Both the position numbers and the translations under genes were made by a program. DNA of 59,522 nucleotides, from the NCBI GenBank assembly GCA_016930595.1, contig JAFGGJ010000081.1, positions 1-59,522 on the forward strand, given 5' to 3'. How positions within the stretch are numbered: position 1 is the first letter of the stretch; each line of letters opens with the position of its first letter. This document shows positions 44,754-52,756 of the stretch, piece by piece. The stretch comes from Planctomycetota bacterium (GTDB lineage Bacteria; Planctomycetota; SZUA-567; JAFGGJ01). The notes beneath the pieces were generated by a model. The model was given only the letters and a program-made list of their open reading frames with translations. It ran no database searches and was not told the origin of the DNA.

Positions 44754-45368
44754 ATGGCGGCAACAAGGCGGGACGACCCGGGGGAAGAAGACGCCCGACT
44801 GGTACAGCGCGTGCTGGGGGGGGACCATTCCGCCTACGGACAACTCGTGGAAAAATACCAGCGTGTCGCGGTGGGGTTCGCATACGGGGTGCTGGGCGAC
44901 CCGGCATCGGCGGAAGACGCCGCGCAGGAAGGTTTCATAAGGGCGTTCCAGGCATTGGGGAGGCTCGACAAGCCCGAAAGGTTCCTTTCGTGGCTGCGGA
45001 CGATAATCAGGAATTCGGCGACTGATTTCCTGCGGCGCAGGCAGCGCACCATCAGCCTGGATGAAATGGCGGAGTCGGGCTACGACCCCGCGAGCGTCGA
45101 TACGGAAAAACCGGTCGATGAACTGGCGGAAGAGGAGCGGCTGCGCCTGATGCAGAAGATACTGAACGGCCTGCGCGCGGACTATCGCGAAATAGTGGTG
45201 CTGCGATACGGGGAAGACATGTCGTACAAGGAAATAGCCGCCGCCCTGGACATGAAGGTGTCGGCGGTGGGCGAGAAACTGAGCCGGGTACGCGGGATCC
45301 TGAAGGAAAAAGCCGGTCAGGCCGGCCTGATACCCAAGCCTCGAGACGCGGGCGGAAAAGAGGACTGA
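44754..45368 (+). CDS. ECF-type RNA polymerase sigma factor
   Basis: A 204-residue sigma-70 family protein. Region 2 contains YGQLVEKYQRVAVGFAYGVL and AEDAAQEGFIRAFQAL followed by LSWLRTIIRNSATDFLRRR; region 4 has YREIVVLRYGEDMSYKEIAA and the recognition helix SAVGEKLSRVRGILKEK. The anti-sigma gene starts 3 bp after its stop, so the pair is made together. It would direct transcription when released from the membrane-bound partner. Confidence 0.93.
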   Translation: MAATRRDDPGEEDARLVQRVLGGDHSAYGQLVEKYQRVAVGFAYGVLGDPASAEDAAQEGFIRAFQALGRLDKPERFLSWLRTIIRNSATDFLRRRQRTISLDEMAESGYDPASVDTEKPVDELAEEERLRLMQKILNGLRADYREIVVLRYGEDMSYKEIAAALDMKVSAVGEKLSRVRGILKEKAGQAGLIPKPRDAGGKED

Positions 45369-45371
45369 GAA

Positions 45372-47228
45372 GTGGATTGTTCCGAATGCAAGAAACTCCT
45401 GTCTTCATACCTGGACGGCGAACTGTCCGATGAGGAATCCGCCGCCGTGGCAAAACATCTCGAGGATTGTTCCGAATGCGGCAGGGCGATGAAAGAAATG
45501 CAGGCGGTCGATCATGTCACCAGGCAGTCGGTGGAACTGAACCTGCCCGGCAAAGGATTCAGCGAAAAGGTGATGCGCGAAATACCTTCGGGGAAGCCAG
45601 GCCTGTCACGCTGGCAGGGCCCGATAGCTTTTGCGGTGCTGGCGCTGCTGACGGCAGGAATACTGCTGGGGATAAGGCACTTCCGCAAAGGCGGCGGCGG
45701 ACCCGGTCCGGGACAGGAAAAAGACCTGCAGCATGAGATTGTCATGGTGACATCCGCCGGTGAAACCCGGCTGACAACCCCTGTAACGGTAAAGCCTTCG
45801 GAGGAAAACGGCGGGCCTGGAGCATTGAAATTGCCGTATGGCGCACAGGCGGTGTTCGACGGGGAGATGGAAATTCGCTGGACGCGCAGCGGGGTGCACC
45901 TGACGCCTTCCGGAAGGGCGACGGTCTACTGCGTAACGCCCGAGATCCTCCTGCGGGAAGTTTACGTGCACGTGCCGGGGGACAGGCTGGCGGGCAAGGG
46001 AAAGGCATTTGCGCTGGAAGTGGACACCGCCGGGGGACGGTGGAGCTTGTACGGAATATCCGGTGAAACAAAGGTCGGCGACAGAAACAATGAAAATCCG
46101 GTGGTTGTAGCGCCGGATCACGTCCTTGCGGACGGCATGAATGAGCAGGTGCGTTACGGGGCGGATGAGATCGCAGCCGTTTTGCAGCCTTTGTGCGATT
46201 GGCTGCCGGCAAGGCCGCTGCTGCCGTACTGGGGCGGTGTCTTCGAAAAAACAGACACGGTATTGGAATTGGGCGGGAAGCTCGACACACAGAGGCCGAG
46301 TCCGGCATACGGGGCCGGCGAAACCGCCGTGGGGGCAATGTCGGTAATAGGGCCGCCAAGCCGGGACCTGCTGCTCCTGCGACGTGAAGGCGGAAAATGC
46401 CTTGTGGTCGAGGAAGGCCGGGAACGACCGGTGGAACTGCCGGAGGATGAGTCGCCCTGCATGCTGGCCGGTTCGCCCCAGTTGGGCCTGATAATCCTGA
46501 CCGAAAAGGGCAACGTGTACCTGCCGGAATACGCGACGGGCAGCAAAGACCTGAAATACGTTCAGACGGGTGTGGAAAAGGCCCGGCAGGTGTGCTGGCG
46601 ACCGTATTCAGGGATGTTCTTCGTCGCCGGCCCCGGCGGGGTAGCGGCGTTCGACACGTCGACCGGCGTGGCTGCCTGGACAGAAAAGAAGCTGAAGGAC
46701 GTCGCAGGAATGGCTATGGACGACAAGGGTCGGCTGGTGTGCGCCACGAGAGACGGCGCGGTAACGATACTCGAAGGCGGAAACGGGAAGCTGGCGCACG
46801 CTCACAGCCCCATGGGACAGGCGATCGGGCTGCCGCCGATAACCAGCGGCGGAATCACGGCGGTAATCGGAGAACGCGGAAGAGTGCTGGTGCTGGAGGG
46901 CGACAGGAGCGATTCGTTCGACATAGCGGGGGTGCCGGGAGTGGAAAGCTGGGGAATGCGGGCGGGGACGGTCTACCTGAGATATGACGGACAATGGTAT
47001 GGATATGACCGGGAGAAAAACGCCGTGTCGCACATTGGAGCCGGCGGGAGTTGGGCGGTACTCGGCCCCTTCGGGCTGGTACGCATGTCGGCGGGGGCCG
47101 TGTACCGCGGCGGCGAACGGCTAGGCACGGTAAGAGGCCCCGCTCACCCCGTGCTCATGCCGGACGGGCTCCTGGTGCTGGGAGAAAAAACCGGGTTCCT
47201 GGTACCGTACGGCAAGACCGGGGAATGA
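45372..47228 (+). CDS. Membrane anti-sigma factor with zf-HC2 domain and large extracytoplasmic part
   Basis: A 618-residue protein. Residues 1-45 are a zinc-binding anti-sigma domain (CSECKKLLSSYLDGELSDEE, then KHLEDCSECGRAM: H-x3-C-x2-C). One membrane helix lies at about 80-98 (IAFAVLALLTAGILLGI). Outside, about 120-230 looks FecR-like (LPYGAQAVFDGEMEIRW), followed by repeats such as GVAAFDTSTGVAAWTEKKL and RLVCATRDGAVTILEGGNGK that suggest a PQQ/WD-type beta-propeller. It would hold the ECF sigma factor and sense an envelope signal. GTG 45372. Confidence 0.85.
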   Translation: MDCSECKKLLSSYLDGELSDEESAAVAKHLEDCSECGRAMKEMQAVDHVTRQSVELNLPGKGFSEKVMREIPSGKPGLSRWQGPIAFAVLALLTAGILLGIRHFRKGGGGPGPGQEKDLQHEIVMVTSAGETRLTTPVTVKPSEENGGPGALKLPYGAQAVFDGEMEIRWTRSGVHLTPSGRATVYCVTPEILLREVYVHVPGDRLAGKGKAFALEVDTAGGRWSLYGISGETKVGDRNNENPVVVAPDHVLADGMNEQVRYGADEIAAVLQPLCDWLPARPLLPYWGGVFEKTDTVLELGGKLDTQRPSPAYGAGETAVGAMSVIGPPSRDLLLLRREGGKCLVVEEGRERPVELPEDESPCMLAGSPQLGLIILTEKGNVYLPEYATGSKDLKYVQTGVEKARQVCWRPYSGMFFVAGPGGVAAFDTSTGVAAWTEKKLKDVAGMAMDDKGRLVCATRDGAVTILEGGNGKLAHAHSPMGQAIGLPPITSGGITAVIGERGRVLVLEGDRSDSFDIAGVPGVESWGMRAGTVYLRYDGQWYGYDREKNAVSHIGAGGSWAVLGPFGLVRMSAGAVYRGGERLGTVRGPAHPVLMPDGLLVLGEKTGFLVPYGKTGE

Positions 47229-47244
47229 GTATGTGCGGGGCCGC

Positions 47245-47273
47245 TTGACTGTGGCAAGGGGAAGGTTTACCAT
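47245..47273 (+). promoter_or_regulatory. Promoter of hisS
   Basis: -35 TTGACT (47245-47250), 17-bp spacer, -10 TACCAT (47268-47273). The predicted start near 47280 leaves a leader of about 85 nt before TTG 47366. Confidence 0.55.
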
Positions 47274-47365
47274 AGGCCGGCGACCGGGATGCTTCGGCCA
47301 CGGAAGTCGTTGTCGTTGAAGCCGGGAACAATCCACGAACCGTGGCGGTGAAAGGAATTCTTCCA

Positions 47366-48730
47366 TTGGCTGACAAGTACATAAAAGTGCAGGCGATATC
47401 GGGCTTCGGAGAATACCTGCCGGGAGAACAGATAGCGTTCGACAAAATGCGGTCACTGATAGAACAGGTTTACAGGAGATATGGATTCAGCCCGCTGGAA
47501 ACGCCCGCAGTGGAACGGTGGGAGATACTGACGGCCAAGGGAGGAATCGAAAGACAGATATACAGCGTGGGAAAGCCGGAAAGTATGGACTCGAGCCAGA
47601 TAGAACTGGGCCTGCGCTTCGACCTGACGGTGCCGCTGGCGCGGTTCGTCGCCCAGTACGCCGGTGCGTTGACGTTTCCGTTCCGGCGTTACCAGATACA
47701 GCCGGTATGGCGAGGCGAGAGACCGCAGCAGGGGAGGTTCCGGCAGTTCTACCAGGCTGACATCGACATAATAGGCAGCGGGGATCTCGACCCGATCTAC
47801 GAAGCGGAGATCCTGTGCGTGATAAACGACGCCTTCGACTCGATGGAAGGCGTGCCTGAAATCAAGATACACGTGTCGAACCGGAAGATACTGACCGGGT
47901 TGTGCGTGGATTTCGGCATAGCGGCAAGGGCCGGAGAACTGCTCAGGGAAGTGGACAAGGCTCAGCGGGACGGCAACCGGGCGGTCATCGCGGCGATCGG
48001 CGAAATGCTGGGACAGGATGAGCCCACCGGATTCCGCGAAACCCTGGAACAGCTTCTCGACGCAGTGGGCAGCGGGCTTGAAGAACTCACAGAACTGCTG
48101 GAAGGAAGAACCCAGGCTCTGGACGGAGTCGAGGAACTGCGGGAAGTATACGAAGCCGCAGTCAAGTTGGGAGTACCGGCAAACCGGCTGGTGCTGGACC
48201 CGACAATAGCCAGGGGCCTGGACTATTACACCGGGACGGTTTACGAGACCTTCGTGCAAGGCTATGACAAATGGGGATCCATATGTTCCGGCGGCCGCTA
48301 TGACGACCTGGCGGGCTACTTCACGACGCAGCGGTACCCGGGTGTCGGAGTGTCGATAGGCCTGACACGGCTGGTGGACCTGCTGATGAAAAACGGAATG
48401 CTGGAAACCGGCAGGAAAAGCACGGCGGACGTGCTGGTAACCATGCAGGACAGGGACCGATTCCTGGACCGGTACCTGGAGATAGCCCGGGGGCTCAGGA
48501 GCGCCGGGGTGAATACCGAGGTGTTCCCGGAAGACCGCAGGCTGATGAAACAATTGGGCTACGGAGGCAGGATAGGCATACCTCTGGCAGTGATAGCCGG
48601 CGGGGACGAATTCGAGCGCGGCGTGGCAAAAGTGAAGAACCTGGAAACGCGGGAAGAACGGGAAATCCGCCTGGAGGAGCTTACAGAGGGAATCCGGGGC
48701 ATGTTGCGGGAGAAAACGCAGGGCGTATAA
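47366..48730 (+). CDS. hisS: Histidyl-tRNA synthetase
   Basis: A 454-residue class II synthetase that charges tRNA-His. Motif 2 is RRYQIQPVWRGERPQQGRF; the histidine-specific segments LDPTIARGLDYYTGTVYETF and CSGGRYDDLAGYF are present, and the C-terminal anticodon-binding domain (about 350-450) follows. TTG 47366 is preferred (AAAGGA at 47351-47356) because family members begin close to KVQAISGFGEYLPGE; a GTG at 47342 is the alternative. tRNA-His lies 11 bp downstream. Confidence 0.95.
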   Translation: MADKYIKVQAISGFGEYLPGEQIAFDKMRSLIEQVYRRYGFSPLETPAVERWEILTAKGGIERQIYSVGKPESMDSSQIELGLRFDLTVPLARFVAQYAGALTFPFRRYQIQPVWRGERPQQGRFRQFYQADIDIIGSGDLDPIYEAEILCVINDAFDSMEGVPEIKIHVSNRKILTGLCVDFGIAARAGELLREVDKAQRDGNRAVIAAIGEMLGQDEPTGFRETLEQLLDAVGSGLEELTELLEGRTQALDGVEELREVYEAAVKLGVPANRLVLDPTIARGLDYYTGTVYETFVQGYDKWGSICSGGRYDDLAGYFTTQRYPGVGVSIGLTRLVDLLMKNGMLETGRKSTADVLVTMQDRDRFLDRYLEIARGLRSAGVNTEVFPEDRRLMKQLGYGGRIGIPLAVIAGGDEFERGVAKVKNLETREEREIRLEELTEGIRGMLREKTQGV

Positions 48731-48731
48731 T
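48704..48731 (+). promoter_or_regulatory. Promoter for tRNA-His embedded in the end of hisS
   Basis: A perfect -10 TATAAT (48726-48731) overlaps the hisS stop codon; a partial -35 TTGCGG (48704-48709) lies 16 bp upstream. The predicted start near 48738 is 4 bases before the tRNA. Confidence 0.55.
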
Positions 48732-48741
48732 AAAAGAGGAT

Positions 48742-48820
48742 GGTGCCTTTAGCTCAGCCGGTTCAGAGCGCTAGACTGTGGCTCTAGAGGTCACGGGTTC
48801 GAATCCCGTAAGGCACCCCA
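48742..48820 (+). tRNA. tRNA-His (anticodon GTG)
   Basis: A complete cloverleaf. The extra G at position -1 (48742) is encoded and faces C73 (48817). The acceptor stem GTGCCTT (48743-48749) pairs with AAGGCAC (48810-48816), and CCA (48818-48820) is encoded. The D stem is GCTC/GAGC, the anticodon arm CTAGA-CTGTGGC-TCTAG has anticodon GTG at 48778-48780, and the T arm is ACGGG-TTCGAAT-CCCGT. Confidence 0.98.
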
Positions 48821-48907
48821 TTTCACTTCTAACTGCTTGGCTGGTAACCTGTTGAGCTGTATCAGCAGGGCGGAACCGCGAGCCGGGCCACAACGTGCAG
48901 AAAATCC

Positions 48908-48936
48908 TTGACTCGCCTCCTGTTTCGACATACAAT
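48908..48936 (+). promoter_or_regulatory. Promoter of the SUMF1-kinase gene
   Basis: -35 TTGACT (48908-48913), 17-bp spacer, -10 TACAAT (48931-48936). The predicted start near 48943 gives a leader of about 30 nt before ATG 48974. Confidence 0.75.
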
Positions 48937-48973
48937 CTCATAACAGCGTGCGATATTGGGGGGCTATCGGCTT

Positions 48974-51973
48974 ATGGATAAGACGGAGGTTCTGTCGGAT
49001 TCTTCCGAGGAAAATGTTGCACGTATTGCAAAAATAATCATCGAAAGCGGCATGGCCAGCAAGATTGACGTCCAGGCATGCCTGCAGGCACTGCAGCAGA
49101 TACGGCGAGTCGGCGTCCAGCACAGTCTCCTCAAGGTCATGGTGGACAAGGGCGTCCTTACGCCCAACCAGGCCAGGGCCGTTCAGACTACGTCGGAATC
49201 CGGCGACGCTTCCGGTTTGATGGGCGGATACAAGCTGCTCGAGAAAATCGGCGAAGGCGGCATGGGGGTGGTTTACAAGGCAAAGCAGCTTTCGCTTGAC
49301 CGTGTCGTCGCCGTAAAAATACTGCCCGAAGACCTGGCAAAGGATGCCGAATACGTAGACCGGTTCGACCGCGAAGCGAGAATCGCGGCAAGGATCAACC
49401 ATCCTAACATAGTGGGCGCGATAGACGTCGGCGCGGCCGCAGGAAAAAGATACTTTGTAATGGAGTTCGTCGAGGGCCGGACGGTCGGCGCGATTCTGGA
49501 TGACGAAGGAAAAATGTCGGTTTCACGATCCATGGAAGTGATCGTCCAGATAACACGGGCCCTGGAAGCCGCCTGGAAAAACAACCTCGTCCACCGCGAC
49601 ATCAAGCCTGACAATATCCTCATCACGCCGGACGGCACGGCCAAGCTGGTAGACCTTGGGCTGGCGAGGGAAGCAAACCCCGTTCAGGACGTGCGCCTCA
49701 CGATGACCGGCGTCATCACGGGGACGCCGGCCTACATTTCACCCGAACAGGGCACCGGGGCCGAAGTGGACATACGTTCGGATATCTATTCGCTCGGCGC
49801 GACCTTCTACCACATGGTGACGGGACAACAGCCGTTCACCGGAAATGATCCCGTCGAGATCATCACTGCGCGTTTCAAGTTCAGGCCGGACCTGGCCAAC
49901 GACGTCAATTCCGAAGTGCCCTACGACCTTGCCGCCGTGATCGATACCATGATGGCCACGGCACCTGAAGAAAGGTATCCGGACCCGCAGGTTCTGCTGC
50001 ACGACCTGGGGCTTGTGGCGGGCGGTGAGGTGCCGGAGTTTGCGAGCGGCACCGAGGAATCCCGGCGCCGGGCCATAGAATCGGCCAGGGCCAACGCCGG
50101 CAGCACCACCATGAATCTGCGCCCCGTCCGCAAGAAGCGTACCGGCACGCCCGTGTACGTTCTCGCGGGAGCGGTGATTGTCGGATTCGCCATCATCGCC
50201 GCGATTCTCATGGTCATCTTCAAAGGACCGGAAACAAACCCTCATGCCATGGAGATGGCCCGGAGCGTTACCAGGAAACAGGTCGAAGCCGCCGCCGAAG
50301 AGGTAAACGGCCTTATCGAAAAAGGAGCTCTCACCGAAGCCGTCGATCGCGCCGAGACGCTTGCCGCACGCCTTGCCGGCGGATCCGGGGTGGAACAGCT
50401 CGACGACCTCAGGGACAAAGCGATAAAACTGCATATGCAGCAACAGGAAACGGAGGTCCGTGAAGCCGTCAAGCAGGTCGCGGGCCTTGTTGCAGCCGAA
50501 CGATATGACGATGCGATGAACAAGGCGTCTGAATGCGCGGCGAAATACCGCGGCGTCGCCGGTTTTGAAAAGCTTGAATCCCTCCGGCACGAAGCTTCCC
50601 GAAAGAAAACAGACAAGGAGAAACTCTCCACAGAACGGCAGGAAAAAGAAAACAGGTATAATTCGCTCCTTGAAGAAGCAAAAATCGAAATCGGGACTAG
50701 AGACTACGCGACCGCTCTCGCCCTGCTTGCGCAGGCTCGGGGTATCAAGGACACCGACGAGATCACGGACCTCGTAAACGAAGCCCGCTTCCTGCAGTTC
50801 ACTTCCCGGGGCGAAGTCGCCGAGAAAGCTCACGACCCGGCCAAGGCGCTGGATATGTACCGCCGTGCGGCGGAGATCAGGACGGAACCCGAACTCGCCG
50901 CCAAAATTGCCGAACTCGAGCAGTCTATCAAGCTTGCAGATCTCCGGGAAGAAGCCCGGGGGCTTTGTGATGACGGCAAGTGGGCGGACGCCCGGGCCAG
51001 ACTGACGGAAGCCATGGCGATTGCGCCCGAGGCCGAAGGCTCCGTCATCCAGGAAGAGATTGCCCGGTGCGACGGGGAACTGGCTTTCGCCGCCCTCGCC
51101 GACAAGACTGAAAAAGCCGCGGCCGGCCAGGATTGGCAATCGGTCTTGGCTCTGGCAGATCAATGTCTCGCCATGAAGCCAGGCGATGAACGCAGCCTGG
51201 CGCTCAAGCGCCAGGCGCGCACGGCGCTCGGCCCCGAAAAGTCTAAAACCAACTCGCTCGGCATGGAATTCCTGCTTATCTCCGCCGGCGAGTTCACCAT
51301 GGGGTCCGCCAGCGGCGACAGCGATGAAAAACCCGTGCACAAAGCGCGTATGGACGCCTTCTACATCAGCAGGACGGAAGTCACGAACACCCAGTTCGAG
51401 CAATTCATGCCTGCACACCGGCATAAATGGAAACAGTTCTCGCCCGGCGACGACATGCCCGTGGTCGCGGTTTCGTGGGTCGAAGCAATGGCTTTCTGCA
51501 GGTGGCTCAGCAACAAGGAAGGCGCTGAATACCGCCTGCCCACGGAAGCCGAATGGGAAATGGCGGCCCGTGGCTCCGATGCCAGAACCTACCCCTGGGG
51601 AGACCAGTCCGCAGCGGCAGCCGGCAAGTTCAGATGCAATTTCGCCCCCGGCAGGGACCGCGCGGAGTGGAAGAAAGACGGCTTTGAATTCACATCGCCC
51701 GTGGGTAACTTTCCCGAAGGAGCCTCTCCTTTCGGCTGCCTCGACATGGCCGGGAACGTGTGGGAATGGTGCCTGGATTTCTACCAGGATAACTGGTACT
51801 CCGATGCTGCACGCCCAAAGATCAATCCGGGCGGCCCGCAGTCAGGAACTAAGCGGACCATGCGGGGAGGTTCTTTTTCCGACTCGGCGCGCATCATCAG
51901 GTGCACGAACCGGCTGGGCAAGCCCGCTGATTTCTATGACGCCAACGTCGGTTTCCGCGTGGTTTGGCGCTGA
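48974..51973 (+). CDS. Membrane Ser/Thr protein kinase with SUMF1 (FGE-like) domain
   Basis: A 999-residue protein. Residues 10-75 repeat the helical module seen at the N terminus of the 13954-16434 kinase. The kinase domain (about 84-345) has IGEGGMGVVYKAK, the lysine in VAVKILPED and HRDIKPDNI, with DLG in place of DFG. A membrane helix at about 393-416 is followed by about 330 residues of charged coiled-coil/TPR-like helices. The C-terminal SUMF1-like domain (about 756-999) begins MEFLLISAGEFTMGSASGD. It lacks the catalytic cysteines of formylglycine-generating enzyme (RGGSFSDSARIIRCTNR), so it is probably a binding domain. ATG 48974 is preferred over TTG 48956. Confidence 0.9.
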   Translation: MDKTEVLSDSSEENVARIAKIIIESGMASKIDVQACLQALQQIRRVGVQHSLLKVMVDKGVLTPNQARAVQTTSESGDASGLMGGYKLLEKIGEGGMGVVYKAKQLSLDRVVAVKILPEDLAKDAEYVDRFDREARIAARINHPNIVGAIDVGAAAGKRYFVMEFVEGRTVGAILDDEGKMSVSRSMEVIVQITRALEAAWKNNLVHRDIKPDNILITPDGTAKLVDLGLAREANPVQDVRLTMTGVITGTPAYISPEQGTGAEVDIRSDIYSLGATFYHMVTGQQPFTGNDPVEIITARFKFRPDLANDVNSEVPYDLAAVIDTMMATAPEERYPDPQVLLHDLGLVAGGEVPEFASGTEESRRRAIESARANAGSTTMNLRPVRKKRTGTPVYVLAGAVIVGFAIIAAILMVIFKGPETNPHAMEMARSVTRKQVEAAAEEVNGLIEKGALTEAVDRAETLAARLAGGSGVEQLDDLRDKAIKLHMQQQETEVREAVKQVAGLVAAERYDDAMNKASECAAKYRGVAGFEKLESLRHEASRKKTDKEKLSTERQEKENRYNSLLEEAKIEIGTRDYATALALLAQARGIKDTDEITDLVNEARFLQFTSRGEVAEKAHDPAKALDMYRRAAEIRTEPELAAKIAELEQSIKLADLREEARGLCDDGKWADARARLTEAMAIAPEAEGSVIQEEIARCDGELAFAALADKTEKAAAGQDWQSVLALADQCLAMKPGDERSLALKRQARTALGPEKSKTNSLGMEFLLISAGEFTMGSASGDSDEKPVHKARMDAFYISRTEVTNTQFEQFMPAHRHKWKQFSPGDDMPVVAVSWVEAMAFCRWLSNKEGAEYRLPTEAEWEMAARGSDARTYPWGDQSAAAAGKFRCNFAPGRDRAEWKKDGFEFTSPVGNFPEGASPFGCLDMAGNVWEWCLDFYQDNWYSDAARPKINPGGPQSGTKRTMRGGSFSDSARIIRCTNRLGKPADFYDANVGFRVVWR

Positions 51974-52018
51974 CGGCTTTTTAATGTACAGTTATATGAG
52001 GTCCAGGGAGGTTCTGAT

Positions 52019-52696
52019 ATGAAAAAATGCTGGCTTGCGTGTCTATGCGGCATTCTGACAATCGGGTGTTCGAGCGGCACCATGTGCAGGTACGGGGGGA
52101 ACGATATCTTTGCCGCTGTGAACACGGACTTTGCAACGCGTCTGACGGCTGCCGATGATGAAGAAGGCGAGTTTACGGGTATTCTTACGGTCCCGGTGAA
52201 CCCTCCTGACGTGCCGGTGCCGCCGCCTGCCCCGAAGACCGGCAGGTTCGGCTTCCGGGCGGGCTTTCTGATGCCCATGGGAGCGGACGAAGGCGAGTGG
52301 GGCTCGGCTGTATCGGCAGGCGTCTTCCTGAGATCCATCAAGGGAGCCGACAGAAACAAGGCTCTTGAATTCGGCGTTGATTTCGCTTCTACGGAGACCG
52401 ATGATGGCGCCGTCAGCTCCACGCTGATATCGCTGCGCGGAGACCTGCTTTTCGGCAGGTGGGATCCCGGCGCAGGAGGCACGAGCACGTATTTTCTCGG
52501 GGGGATAGACATCTACTCCGAGAACGCCGATGTCGGCGGGGGCAGTTCCGAATCGGCGACGGCCCTGGGCGTAAACCTCGGCGTGGGCTTGGGCGCCGCT
52601 TCCGGCGGCTGGGACATGCGGGCGGTTTACACGCTCTACCCGGGTTCTGGGAACGTCGGCGGCGGTTTCATGGTTGCTTTCGGCCTTGCTTTCTGA
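52019..52696 (+). CDS. Putative lipoprotein / outer-membrane-associated protein
   Basis: A 225-residue exported protein. The N terminus MKKCWLACLCGILTIGCSSG is a signal peptide with a possible lipobox ending at the second or third Cys. A Pro-rich linker (VPVNPPDVPVPPPAPKTG) precedes a beta-rich, Gly-rich part (GRFGFRAGFLMPMGADEGEW, FLGGIDIYSENADVGGG) that ends GGGFMVAFGLAF, like a small outer-membrane barrel. AGGGAGG lies upstream. Unknown function; lies between the kinase and the CARDB gene. Confidence 0.6.
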   Translation: MKKCWLACLCGILTIGCSSGTMCRYGGNDIFAAVNTDFATRLTAADDEEGEFTGILTVPVNPPDVPVPPPAPKTGRFGFRAGFLMPMGADEGEWGSAVSAGVFLRSIKGADRNKALEFGVDFASTETDDGAVSSTLISLRGDLLFGRWDPGAGGTSTYFLGGIDIYSENADVGGGSSESATALGVNLGVGLGAASGGWDMRAVYTLYPGSGNVGGGFMVAFGLAF

Positions 52697-52756
52697 AACG
52701 GGTAGTTGTGAAACATGGAACGTGACTGCAACGGGGTAATGGCAGGAGGGGCTTTT

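Noticed and set aside
48848..48869. Hairpin CCTGTTGA/TCAGCAGG after tRNA-His as a terminator
   Set aside because: The stem contains a G-T pair and no T-run follows; termination here is not supported.
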